Below are positions 16,946 through 25,979 of a stretch of 64,000 nucleotides of DNA, one piece after another. This DNA comes from Desulfopila aestuarii DSM 18488. GTDB taxonomy: Bacteria > Desulfobacterota > Desulfobulbia > Desulfobulbales > Desulfocapsaceae. Within the stretch, counting starts at the first letter, position 1. Every line of letters starts with the position of its first letter. The notes under the pieces are model-generated. The model made no database searches. It saw only the letters and a list, made by a program, of their open reading frames with translations, and was not told the origin of the DNA. Made by a program: the position numbers and the translations under genes. The stretch is taken from NCBI GenBank assembly GCA_945863875.1, contig CAMBBS010000020.1, forward strand, positions 18,687 through 82,686, read 5' to 3'.

Positions 16946-17836
16946 ATGATTCTTTTTGGTGAAAGCCTTAATGTCATTTCCAAGGTAATTGGAAAGGCAT
17001 ACCGGGAGCGTGACCCAAAACCAATTCAAGCAGAGTGTCTGGAGCAGAAGAAACTTGGTATGGACTACATCGACATCAACCTCGGGCCGGCCAAAAAAGA
17101 TGGCCACGAGCTGATGCCATGGGTTTGCCAGGTCGTCCAGGAAGTGGTGCCCGAGATGCCTCTTCTCCTCGACACATCGAACATTGCCGCTATCGAAGAA
17201 GGCCTTAAGGTTCTCAAACCTGCAAGCAAGCCACATATTGTCAACTCCATCATGGCCCGCCCCGAACGTTATACGGTGATGCTGCCGATAGCCGCCAAAT
17301 ATAATGCCGATATCGTTGCCTTGATGTGGGGACCGGATGGTCTGCCGCGTGATGAAAACGAGCGAGCTGCGCTCTGCGTGGAACTCGTTTATGCGGCCAA
17401 CGAAGCCGGTATTCCCAATGAGAAAATTTGGGTAGACGGTATCGTCACTCCTGTGAACATTCAGCAGGCCCAGAGCGTCTCCCTGTTGAATTTCCAGATG
17501 ATGCTAGAAGACATTGCCCCCGGTGCCATGTCTACCTGCGGACTGTCCAACATCTCCAATGGTCCTCCCGTGCATCTGCGTCCGATCCTGAATAATACCT
17601 TCATGATCATGTTGGAACGCTATGGCATGAAATCGGTTATCGCCGATCCACTCGATGTAGAGCTGATCGCCGTGGCCAAAGGCCAGCGACCGGAGATTGT
17701 CAAGATTGTTCATCTGGCCATGGACGGCAACGCCCCTGATCTTTCTACATTGTCAAAAGAAATGGCCGACTATGTGAAAACCGTCAAAGTTATTACCGGT
17801 GAAAATCTCTTTTCTGATTCGTATCTGGATATCTGA
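16946..17836 (+). CDS. acsE: Methyltetrahydrofolate:corrinoid iron-sulfur protein methyltransferase
   Basis: 296 residues with the pterin-binding TIM-barrel signatures ESLNVIS, DYIDINLGP, LLLDTSN, NSIMARPER, MWGPDGLP and STCGLSNISNGPP. It moves the methyl group of 5-methyl-THF to the Co(I) corrinoid of AcsCD, the last step of the methyl branch. It is about 30 residues longer than Moorella AcsE (262). ATAAAGGAG precedes the ATG. A strong terminator follows, so it closes the main acs transcript. Confidence 0.93.
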   Translation: MILFGESLNVISKVIGKAYRERDPKPIQAECLEQKKLGMDYIDINLGPAKKDGHELMPWVCQVVQEVVPEMPLLLDTSNIAAIEEGLKVLKPASKPHIVNSIMARPERYTVMLPIAAKYNADIVALMWGPDGLPRDENERAALCVELVYAANEAGIPNEKIWVDGIVTPVNIQQAQSVSLLNFQMMLEDIAPGAMSTCGLSNISNGPPVHLRPILNNTFMIMLERYGMKSVIADPLDVELIAVAKGQRPEIVKIVHLAMDGNAPDLSTLSKEMADYVKTVKVITGENLFSDSYLDI

Positions 17837-17854
17837 TAAAATGGTTTGTTCGAC

Positions 17855-17893
17855 AAAAAAGCTCCATCCTTTGCGGGATGGAGCTTTTTTTTT
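17855..17893 (+). terminator. Strong Rho-independent terminator after acsE
   Basis: AAAAAAGCTCCATCC pairs with GGATGGAGCTTTTTT around a TTTGC-type loop and is followed by a T-run of nine. It ends the acsD-to-acsE transcript and separates it from the cooC pair. Confidence 0.92.
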
Positions 17894-17967
17894 GTGCAGT
17901 GAGTGGTTATTAATCTAAAGGTATTGGTGATACTGCAGCAATTGATACTTCAAAAATGAGAGACTGA

Positions 17968-18255
17968 ATGAAAGAAGATAAAGCAGAAGCTGGCAGCTGG
18001 GTATATGTTTTTGTCTGTGATCCCGGCAAGGACGAGAGTCTTCTCGGATTGTACAACGCTGAGAAAGAGGTCAACTTTATCCCGGCTTTTCGTACGAAAG
18101 AAGAAGCCAATGATTGCTTCCTGACGTTGCCCCGGCAAAAAGGGAAAAAATATGAGCTGCAGGCGATTCATATCGAAGAACTGCAAGAAACGGCGGCGAA
18201 AAATGATTTTGCGGTCACCCTGGTCGATAGCGAGGGGCAGGTCATTAAAGAGTAG
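17968..18255 (+). CDS. Hypothetical 95-residue protein upstream of cooC
   Basis: I do not recognise a family. The protein is soluble, acidic, without cysteines suited to a cluster beyond two isolated Cys, and has no signal peptide. The middle (FIPAFRTKEEANDCFL) and the short beta-rich start (SWVYVFVCDPG) suggest a compact alpha/beta domain. It lies between the acsE terminator and cooC, 89 bases before cooC and in the same direction, so a link to CODH maturation or regulation is possible but is inference. The ribosome site is weak. Confidence 0.6.
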   Translation: MKEDKAEAGSWVYVFVCDPGKDESLLGLYNAEKEVNFIPAFRTKEEANDCFLTLPRQKGKKYELQAIHIEELQETAAKNDFAVTLVDSEGQVIKE

Positions 18256-18344
18256 TGGGCAGCTTTGAGCAGAGAAATTGTACCGTTGATAATTTGAACA
18301 GTCGATGCACAGCCTAACAATCGAGTGAAAGGAGATACCCCAAC

Positions 18345-19127
18345 GTGAGTTTGAAAATAGCGATAGGTGGTAAAGGTGGGGTCGGTAAAACCACCATAAC
18401 CGCACTTTTGGCGAGGTGTTTAGCCGCTGATGAAAAGAATAAAGTGATAGCCATAGATGCCGATCCGGTGGCAAATCTGGCCGCCGGGCTGGGTATTCCT
18501 GAAGATGAACCGATTACACCGATCTCTCAACTGACGGAGCTCATTGCTGAACGAACAGGGGCTAAGCCTGGGACGATGGGGGGATTTTTTACCCTGAACC
18601 CTAAGGTTGACGATATCCCGGAGAGGTTTTCTTTAACAAGGGATGGGGTGAAGCTGCTGGTGATGGGAACGGTGCAGAGTGGTGGGTCAGGCTGTATTTG
18701 CCCCGAAGCGACCATTCTGAAAGCATTGATGAACCATCTGGTCCTGGTCCGTGATGATATTGTCATTATGGATATGGAGGCCGGGGTGGAACATCTTGGT
18801 CGTGCAACCTCGGCGTCGGTCGATGCCCTTATTATCGTTGTCAATCCCGGTGCACGGAGCCAGGCTGCAGCCGCAAAGATCCGAAAACTTGGTACCGACA
18901 TAGGCATAAAGAAAATCTTTGTCCTGGGCAATCGAGTTCAGGGTGTCGAAGACCAGGAGTTAATCCGCAAAAATCTTGCAGATTTCGAAATACTAGGATT
19001 TCTGCCGGAGCATAAAGAGGTTGTCACTGCCGACAGGGATGGCAGAAGACCCTTTGATCTCATCAGTGATGCGCCGAAAGAGCTGCACGCAATAATTGAG
19101 AAACTGACGGCATTGAAGAAAAAATAG
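18345..19127 (+). CDS. cooC: CODH/ACS nickel-insertion ATPase (CooC/AcsF family)
   Basis: 260 residues of the MinD/CooC class of P-loop ATPases. The deviant Walker A GGKGGVGKTT is at residues 7-16, DADP follows near residue 43, and the nickel/zinc-binding CxC pair is present as Cys117-Ile-Cys119 (GSGCICPE). CooC dimerises on ATP and delivers nickel to the C-cluster of CooS or the A-cluster of AcsB. The GTG start has AAAGGAGAT nine bases before it. The gene ends in a structured region and a terminator, convergent with fdhA. Confidence 0.92.
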   Translation: MSLKIAIGGKGGVGKTTITALLARCLAADEKNKVIAIDADPVANLAAGLGIPEDEPITPISQLTELIAERTGAKPGTMGGFFTLNPKVDDIPERFSLTRDGVKLLVMGTVQSGGSGCICPEATILKALMNHLVLVRDDIVIMDMEAGVEHLGRATSASVDALIIVVNPGARSQAAAAKIRKLGTDIGIKKIFVLGNRVQGVEDQELIRKNLADFEILGFLPEHKEVVTADRDGRRPFDLISDAPKELHAIIEKLTALKKK

Positions 19128-19142
19128 TTCTTTTTATTCGTT

Positions 19143-19213
19143 GGGACCATACGCCGTCAAGCAGTGATGTCCGTAGGGCATGACGGAGCCTGGTCCCTCC
19201 TCCGGTAAGCCGG
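19143..19213 (+). ncRNA. Structured RNA candidate after cooC
   Basis: Three nested stems can be read: GGGACCA/TGGTCCC (19143-19149 with 19191-19197), CCGTC/GACGG (19154-19158 with 19182-19186) and ATGTCC/GGGCAT (19167-19172 with 19176-19181, one G-U). A CCGG-TAAG-CCGG hairpin follows (19202-19213), then the terminator. It may be a stable 3' UTR or a small RNA. I know no family with this layout. Orientation is not certain because the stems also form on the minus strand, where they would follow fdhA. Confidence 0.4.
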
Positions 19214-19239
19214 GCCTGGACAATTCGACCTGACGCCCC

Positions 19240-19287
19240 GGGCGGAATTGCATGGGATCTTGCGCAATTCCGCCCGATTTTTTTGCC
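19240..19287 (+). terminator. Rho-independent terminator of the cooC transcript
   Basis: GGGCGGAATTGC (19240-19251) pairs perfectly with GCAATTCCGCCC (19264-19275), followed by GATTTTTTT. It lies between convergent cooC and fdhA, with the T-run on the plus side. Confidence 0.88.
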
Positions 19288-19328
19288 GCCATTGCAGCTC
19301 TTTGTTCTCTTTTGGGGGGCAGGGTGGC

Positions 19329-21386
19329 CTATACCCTTTCCGGCGGGGGTTTGCTTTTGTAGACATTAACCGCAGAGACTTTATATTCCGGTATCTTGGC
19401 CAGGGGGTCAAACGCCTCCGAACTGGTGAGTATGTTCGCGGCGCTTTCGCCAAAGTGGATGGGCAAAAACAAGGTGCCGGGATTGACCACGCTGGTCAAG
19501 CGGGCTGGAACGTCCAGCTCCCCCCTTCTTGAGATAATGGTCAGCATATCCCCTTCCTTAACCTGCAGAGCAGCGGCGTCTTCGGGGTTGATTTCCACGT
19601 AGCCATCCCTCTGTTCGATGTCGAGATGTGGCGATGTCCGGGTCATGGTACCCGTATGGAAGTGGGCAAACATCCGTCCAGTCGTCAGGAAGTAGGGGTA
19701 TGTCTCGTCCGGTTTCTCGGCCGGTGGCTGGTAGGAAATGGCATGGAATTTACCCTTGCCCCGGGAAAAACTCTCCTTGTGCATATAGACGGTACCCGGA
19801 TGAGCAGCATCAGGACAGGGCCACTGCAGTCCGTCCAGCCCGAGCCTTGCATAGGACATACCGCCGTAACTCGGTGTAAGAGCGGCCAGTTCATCGAAAA
19901 TTTCACTGGGGTTGGCATAGTGCATGGGGTAGCCCATGGCCGTAGAGAGCTGAGATAAAATTTTCCAGTCGGGCAGGGTGTTCGCAAGGGGTTCAACAGC
20001 TTGTTCAAATTTCATACAACGCCGTTCCGTATTGGTAAATGTACCTTCCTTTTCAGCAAGTGACGACGCCGCAAAAACCACGTCTGCCACCTGGGCGGTC
20101 TCGGAGAGAAAAAGATCCTGGACAACGAGGAACTTGAGCTCTTTCAGCGCACGATTGAGGTGGTTCCAATCGGGATCACTGAGTTTCGGATTTTCACCGA
20201 TAACGTACAGGGCTTTCAGTTTTCCATCAAGTATGGCGGGTATCATGTCGGTAATAGTTTGACCGGGAATATTCGACAGGGTGCAGTTCCAGGCCTTGGA
20301 AAATTTTTCCCGCATTTTTTCGTCGGCCACCGGCTGGTAACCGGTAAACACATTTGGCAGTCCTCCCATATCACAGGCACCCTGGACGTTGTTTTGGCCG
20401 CGAAGTGGATTAACGCCACCGCCTGGGATACCGACATTGCCGCATAGCATGGCGAGATTGCAACATGATTTGACGTTGTCGACCCCCGTGGTATGCTGGG
20501 TGATACCCATGGCATACAGCAGCGAAGCCGCTTTGCTGGTGCCGTACAGTCTGGCCATCTGGTACAGATCTTCAACATCGACACCAGTGGCGTCCGCAGT
20601 GAATTCAGGCGTGGCCATTTTGACGCTGGCAGCAAACTCTTCATAGCCTTCGGTCCGTTCCCGTATATATGCGGAACTCTGCCAGCCATTTTCGATGATA
20701 ATGTGCATCATGCCGTTGAGCAGGGCGGTATCCGAACCGAGGCGGTGACGAATAGCCACATCGGCAAACCGGCTCAACTGGATGCCCCGTGGATCGGCGA
20801 CGATCAGGCGGGCGCCTTTTTCTTTTGCGCGCATAATCCGTCGGGATATCAATGGATGATTCGCCGTGGTGTTGGATCCGATGACAAATATGCAGTTGGA
20901 TTTTTCGATACCATGAATAGAGTTGGTCATGGCCCCTGAACCGAATGCGGCGGCAAGACCTGCCACCGTCGAGGAGTGTCAGAGCCGGGCGCAGTGATCA
21001 ACATTATTCGTGCCGAATACGGCACGGGCAAGCTTTTGCGCCAGATAATTTTCTTCGTTGGACATCTTTGCCGACACGAGCACCCCGACACTGTCCGGGC
21101 CATGTTCAACAATAATTTCCTTAAAACGATCAGCGGTAATCTGTATGGCTTCTTCCCAGCTGGCATTGATAAACCGGCCAAAAGTTTTTACCATCGGCTG
21201 TTTGAGGCGCATGGGGCTATTAATATGCTCATGCAGATTCCAGCCCTTGATACACAGTTTCCCCTGGCTGACAGGATGTGTTTTCATGGGGATGGTACTG
21301 TTGATTCTCCCGTCAATTGTTTCAAACAGGAGACCGCAGCCAGTGCCGCAGTAGGAACAGACAGAAGGGACAAACGTGCATTTCAT
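19329..21386 (-). CDS. fdhA: Selenocysteine-containing formate dehydrogenase catalytic subunit (FdhF/FdhA type)
   Basis: The gene reads through one in-frame UGA (20979-20981) to give 685 residues with selenocysteine at 136. The context HCARL-U-HSSTVAGLA is the active-site motif of Sec formate dehydrogenases, and a hairpin with loop GGUCU, the same loop as the E. coli fdhF SECIS, begins 11 bases later. The N-terminus has the [4Fe-4S] motif CSYCGTGC with a fourth Cys in LCIKG. The C-terminal domain (TGRMFAHFHTGTMTR onward) binds molybdopterin. There is no twin-arginine signal, so the enzyme is cytoplasmic. It is the last gene of the hdrA-mvhD-FeS-fdhA operon and probably reduces CO2 with electrons from that module, or oxidises formate. 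RBS AAGGAG. Confidence 0.93.
20949..20967 (-). promoter_or_regulatory. bSECIS element of fdhA (first copy)
   Basis: On the minus strand GGTGGCA-GGTCT-TGCCGCC forms a 7-bp stem (one G-U) with a 5-base loop, 11 bases after the UGA. The loop equals that of E. coli fdhF, to which SelB binds. Confidence 0.88.
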
Positions 21387-21488
21387 ATGATATTCTCCTT
21401 GCCGGTGCTTGGTTATCTACTTAAATCTACTGGTCAGATCCGGCGGTGTATTTTCGACAAAAACCGGCACGTACAATTTTTTTTCTTT

Positions 21489-22286
21489 TCACATTGGTTT
21501 GAGCGTCAGCTTCACGGAATCCCCTATTAAACTGAAGGGGGATTGTTCACTGCTTTCACCCGTGTCGTAGTCGAAAACATCTTTCACTATGCGGTTAACC
21601 TTACGGTAGAGAAGCCGCAGAGGAATATCCATGGGGCAGGCGTCTTCACACAGGCCGCAGTCGATACAACGTCCGGCCATATGCGCTGCCCGCACAAGAT
21701 GAAAAATAGGCACCTGTGGCGGCAAATTTCCCGGGCCGATGAGATCCTTGTGTTCCAGTGAACATTCCGTGCAGAAACAAACCGGGCAGATATTGCGGCA
21801 GCCGTAACATTTGATGCATTTCTGAAACTCATACATCCAGCGAATTGTCTTCGCCTCCTTCGAGAAAGCGTCGGCGGTTTCTGTATCAATGGTGTTGTCG
21901 ATACCAACCTGTTGTTTGTAGGCGCCCGGGGTTTCAACGGTCATGTAGCTGCAATCGGGATGGGCTTTGAGATTCGACGGACAGCAGTTAACATTGAGAG
22001 TTTTGATTTTCTCGAGATCAAGCTGGTGCCAGACCGATAAAATATTTATTGCCCTCTGATTACAATCACGGGCCAGTAGACCGATCTTGATTTTGGGATC
22101 CTGCCGGGTCAGGTGGGTCGCTATTTTTTCAAGGCTGTATCTCGCCTCACTGACAATTAATTCGTCAACTTCGGCAACATCTTCCAGGGTAAAACAGTGC
22201 GGCAGCGGGTGACCATGTACCATCTTGTAGCCAAGAAACACATCGACGCTGCCATCCTCCAGCCATTTTTTGACTTTCTTTTTCAT
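21489..22286 (-). CDS. Iron-sulfur electron-transfer subunit linking FdhA to MvhD-HdrA
   Basis: 265 residues. The C-terminal half holds two clusters of cysteines, CIKCYGCRNICPVCFCTEC (about residues 157-175) and CIDCGLCEDACP (about 209-220), giving at least two [4Fe-4S] clusters. The N-terminal half has further cysteines (ARDCNQRA, NVNCCPS, HPDCSY) of the type seen in FrhB/FdhB-like subunits of F420-reducing enzymes, but I do not see a clear flavin motif. Its place between mvhD and fdhA makes it the likely electron bridge between formate dehydrogenase and HdrA. The start follows AAGGAA, 11 bases after the mvhD stop. I would not assign a firm gene name. Confidence 0.75.
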   Translation of the reverse strand: MKKKVKKWLEDGSVDVFLGYKMVHGHPLPHCFTLEDVAEVDELIVSEARYSLEKIATHLTRQDPKIKIGLLARDCNQRAINILSVWHQLDLEKIKTLNVNCCPSNLKAHPDCSYMTVETPGAYKQQVGIDNTIDTETADAFSKEAKTIRWMYEFQKCIKCYGCRNICPVCFCTECSLEHKDLIGPGNLPPQVPIFHLVRAAHMAGRCIDCGLCEDACPMDIPLRLLYRKVNRIVKDVFDYDTGESSEQSPFSLIGDSVKLTLKPM

Positions 22287-22297
22287 TATTTTTTTCC

Positions 22298-22774
22298 TTA
22301 AGAAGCGGTTACTTCTTTTTCCATGGCACGGAGAGCTGTTTCAGCCTGGGACGATGTCAAAGGATTGATAAGGGGATTTTTGCCCAGCAGCTGAATTTTT
22401 CCGGTGAAGTTTGTGATAGTATCAGCAAATTTCTGGGCTTCCGCCGAAGAGATCCATTCGAGGTGCAATCTCTCTTCAAGTCCCATAAGAGAAAGTAATT
22501 CTTGTAAAAATCTTACTCGTTTAATAGTCATGTGATTACCGTACAGGTAATGGCAGTCGCCGATGTGTCAGCCACTGACGAGGATGCCGTCGGCACCTTC
22601 CTGAAACGCTTTTAGTATATGGTGGGTGGAAATGGTTGCCGAACACATAACCCGAATTAATCTTACATTCGGCGGGTATTGCATGCGACTGACGCCCGCC
22701 AGATCGGCGGCACCGTAGGCGCACCAATTACAGACAAAAGCGATTATTTTTGGTTGAAACATTTGACTGGGCAC
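22298..22774 (-). CDS. mvhD: MvhD-family [2Fe-2S] electron-transfer protein, selenoprotein
   Basis: Read through an in-frame UGA (22568-22570) the gene encodes 158 residues with Sec at 69. MvhD proteins have a GC-H-x-GDCHY motif at this point; here it reads [14 protein letters not shown], so Sec replaces the first Cys. Methanogen VhuD selenoproteins have the same exchange. Upstream cysteines ([15 protein letters not shown]) complete the [2Fe-2S] site. Without recoding the gene would split into two open frames that each lack half the motif. MvhD passes electrons between HdrA and a hydrogenase or formate dehydrogenase. GTG start with AAAGGAG upstream, 25 bases after hdrA. Confidence 0.9.
22535..22551 (-). 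promoter_or_regulatory. bSECIS-like hairpin of mvhD (first copy)
   Basis: ATTACC-TGTAC-GGTAAT gives a perfect 6-bp stem with a 5-base loop starting 16 bases after the UGA. The second mvhD (51060-51076) has a hairpin of the same size at the same distance. Confidence 0.7.
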
Positions 22775-22799
22775 AATTTTCTCCTTTGGTGACTGCGTG

Positions 22800-25700
22800 C
22801 TAAGAGCACAAGGCCATTTTTATCTCGGCGTACAATTGCTGGTTGCTAAATCCCATTAATACCACTGCTTCGGAAGGGCAGGCCGCAGCGCATGCGCCGC
22901 AACCCTTGCAGAGTGCCGCATTAATCTCCGCGACATTGGCCTCGGGGTTATAGGTGATTGCTCCGTAAGGGCAGACGTTTATACACCCGTGACATCCGGA
23001 ACAAAGGTTGGCGTCAATGCGCGAAACGATACCCCCGACCATGATCTGATCACTGGTCAGTACGGTGAGAGCCCGGGATGTCGCGGCCAGCGCCTGGGAG
23101 ATACTTTCTTCAATGGGTTTCGGGTAATGCGCCATACCGCATAAAAAGACCCCTTCTGTGGCAAATTCAACCGGGCGAAGTTTCTGATGGGCCTCGAGAA
23201 GCCAGCCGTCACCATCTGCCGGCACCTTGAAAAGTTGGCCCAGGGTATCGTCGTGGTTGGCTTCAATAGCACTGGCAAGACAGAGGAAATCCGCACTGAC
23301 CGAGATGTTGCGATCGAGAATCGAATCATAAAACAACACCTCGGCGTATTGTCCGTCACGCCTCACCTGGGGTTTGTTCTCCACCTGGTAGCGGCTGAAA
23401 ATAATTCCTTTCTGGCGTGCTTCCAAATAGAGGCTTTCCCGCTGCCCATAGGTGCGGATGTCACGGTACAGCACAAAGATATTTACATCCGGATTTTGCC
23501 TCTTGAGATCCAGGGCACTTTTGATGGTATGGGTGCAGCACACCTTGGAACAATAGGGCCGACGTTCGTCGCGGGAGCCGACACACTGGATGAAGACGAT
23601 ATTCGCGGCATTGTGCAGGCGGTGGTCGTTGGTCCGCAGCAGAGCGTCCATTTCCAGATGGGTGACGACACGGTCGTGTTCCCCATAAAGATATTCATCG
23701 GGGCGGGATTCATTCGCTCCTGTCGCCAGAATAGCAACACCGTGTTCAATAACCTCGGATGATGTTGCATCGGCTATTTGTGTCTTGAAATTTCCCACAA
23801 AGCCTTCGACATGCGTAAGCCTTGCTGCAAGATGGACGTAAACCCGTTCTTCCGCCAGGATATCGCTGACCATCTGTTCCAGATGTGCCGGGATGGATTC
23901 ACCTTGCCAGGTATGGTTCAAGTGTCTGGCCATGCCGCCGAGAACCGGCGATTTTTCCACCAGGTGAACGGGGTAGCCTTGCCGGGCGAGGGTGAGCGCG
24001 GAAGTCATGCCGGCTATCCCGCCGCCGATGACCAGGGCGGTTTGGCTGACCGCCAGGCCGGTCTGGGTGAGCGGTGTCGACAGTCTGACCTTTGCCACGG
24101 CCATGCGCACCAGGTCTTTCGCTTTTTGGGTCGCCTGATCCGGATCGTGGGAGTGCACCCAGGAATCATGGTTACGGATATTGGCCATTTCCACCAGGTA
24201 TTTGTTGAGACCGGCGTTGGTCAGGGTCTGCTGGAAGAGGCCTTCATGGGTGCGCGGGGTGCAGGCGGCGATGACGACACGGTTGAGATTTTGTTCACGA
24301 ATGATCTGTGACAGTTTGTCCTGGGTGTCCTGGGAGCAGGTGAAAAGATTTTCTTCCACATAGACGACACCTGCCAATGTTTTGGCATAATCAGCGACTT
24401 CAGGGACACGGATAAACCCCCCGATGTTCGTGCCGCAATTGCAGACGAAAACACCAATTCGCGCCTCCTGGCGAAGGACATTTCTTTCCTCCGCTATCTC
24501 TTCATGGCGGGCCAGGCTGCCGCGAACCGGAGCGAGTTTGACAGTGGCCGCGCAGGCGGCCGCGCTGGCCTCCATTACCGATTGCGGGATGTCTTTGGGG
24601 CCGGTGAGAACACCACAGGCATAGATGCCGCCAACACTGGTGGAAACCGGAGAAAAACAACTTGATTGGGCGAAATTTTGCGGGTTGAGTGTGACGCCCA
24701 GGCGCTGGGCCAAGTCAATTGTCTTGGCATTAATGACCAGTCCGGTGGAGAGAACGACCATATCAAAGGTTTCTTCCTGCATTTCACCGGCTTCACTGAC
24801 ATAGCGCAGGAGGAGGTCGTCGCTGTCGATTGCCCGGGAGATGGTATGAATGCGTGAATTGACAAACTGTACGCCTTTTCGCTTGGCCTTCTCGTAATAT
24901 CGGTCAAAATCTTTCCCCTGGGTGCGCATATCCATATAAAAAATGGTGCAATCCAGTGGCCCGGTGCTGTGATCTTTGGCCATAACAGCCTGTTTGACTG
25001 CGTACATACAGCAGACGGAAGAACAGTAACTGTGCTCGCACCGGTTGATGTCGCGTGAACCGACGCACTGCAGCCAGGCTATTTTGCCAGGTGATCGGCC
25101 GGCATCTTTTTTAAGACGTTTGCTGGAGGGACGGAGCAGATGTCCCTGGTAGGGGCCGGTAGCCGATAAAATACGTTCAAACTCAAGCGAGGTGACGACA
25201 TCATCACAGGTTGCATAGCCGTAGTGATCAAGAGGCGAGGGATCAAAGGAGTCAAAACCCGTCGCTAAAATGATAGCGCCGACCTGAAGAGACAGCTTTT
25301 TTTCCGTGTCTTGGAAATTGATCGCCCCGGCAGGGCAGAATTTTTCACAGGCCCCGCATTTTTCCTGAGTCAGATAGATACACTGGTTTGCGTCAATGCA
25401 GTATTTCAGCGGCACTGCCTGGGAATAGGGGACATAGATCGCCTTGCGTTTGACGATTTTTTCGTTATATAAGTCATCGACATTTTTCGGACATTTTTCA
25501 GCGCACAACCCGCAGGCAATGCATTTGTCCACATCCACATAGCGTGGGTGCTGGAGCAGTTCAACGGTGAAATCTCCCTGCTGGCCCGAGACGCTGCTGA
25601 CTTCTGCTAAGGTAAGAAGTTCTATATTGATATGCCGGCCGACCTCGACCAGTTTCGGTGAAATTATTCACATCGAGCAGTCGTTAGTGGGGAAGGTCTT

Positions 25701-25862
25701 GTCCAGTTGAGCCATTACCCCGCCAATGGCGGGAGATCGCTCCACAAGATAGACGTAAAACCCGGAATCGGCAATATCCAGGGCGGCCTGCATGCCGGCG
25801 ATACCACCACCGACTACCATGACTGCACCTTGCAGTTTTCCTTTCTGTTCTGTCGTTATCAT
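22800..25862 (-). CDS. hdrA: Long HdrA-type flavin iron-sulfur protein, selenoprotein
   Basis: Read through UGA at 25668-25670 this is a 1020-residue protein with Sec at 65 in [19 protein letters not shown]; HdrA relatives have Cys or Sec exactly there. Domains in order: Rossmann FAD fold (GGGIAG, residues 18-23), ferredoxin motif [12 protein letters not shown] (about 114), a second cysteine set CGACEKFCP, the HdrA N-terminal CNCGTNI segment (about 470), a second FAD fold (GGGIAGM, about 610), and two C-terminal ferredoxin motifs [12 protein letters not shown] and [12 protein letters not shown] (about 954 and 987). It is far longer than archaeal HdrA (about 650), as if one HdrA were preceded by a partial duplicate. 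I use the ATG at 25862 with AAGGAA upstream. No hdrB or hdrC is adjacent. Likely flavin-based electron bifurcation with formate dehydrogenase. Confidence 0.9.
25635..25652 (-). promoter_or_regulatory. bSECIS element of hdrA
   Basis: CTGGTCG-AGGT-CGGCCGG forms a 7-bp stem (two G-U pairs) with a GGU-containing loop, 15 bases after the UGA. Confidence 0.75.
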
Positions 25863-25979
25863 TGCAACTTTTCCTTCATTCGATAGGTCAATTTTTCCGG
25901 ATAAGTCACGCATCCGAAGTTGTGGTGAAAATGCTTTTTTGATACTCAAGCCGTCAGGGCCACCCGTCTCTGTGCTGCA

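Noticed and set aside
20967..20981. fdhA at 19329-21386 as a broken gene with a premature stop
   Set aside because: The stop is UGA, sits at the known Sec position with conserved flanks, and has a classic bSECIS hairpin right after it.
22298..22531. A separate small gene downstream of a truncated mvhD
   Set aside because: It is in frame with the upstream part and completes the MvhD motif when UGA is read as Sec, so it is the second half of one gene.
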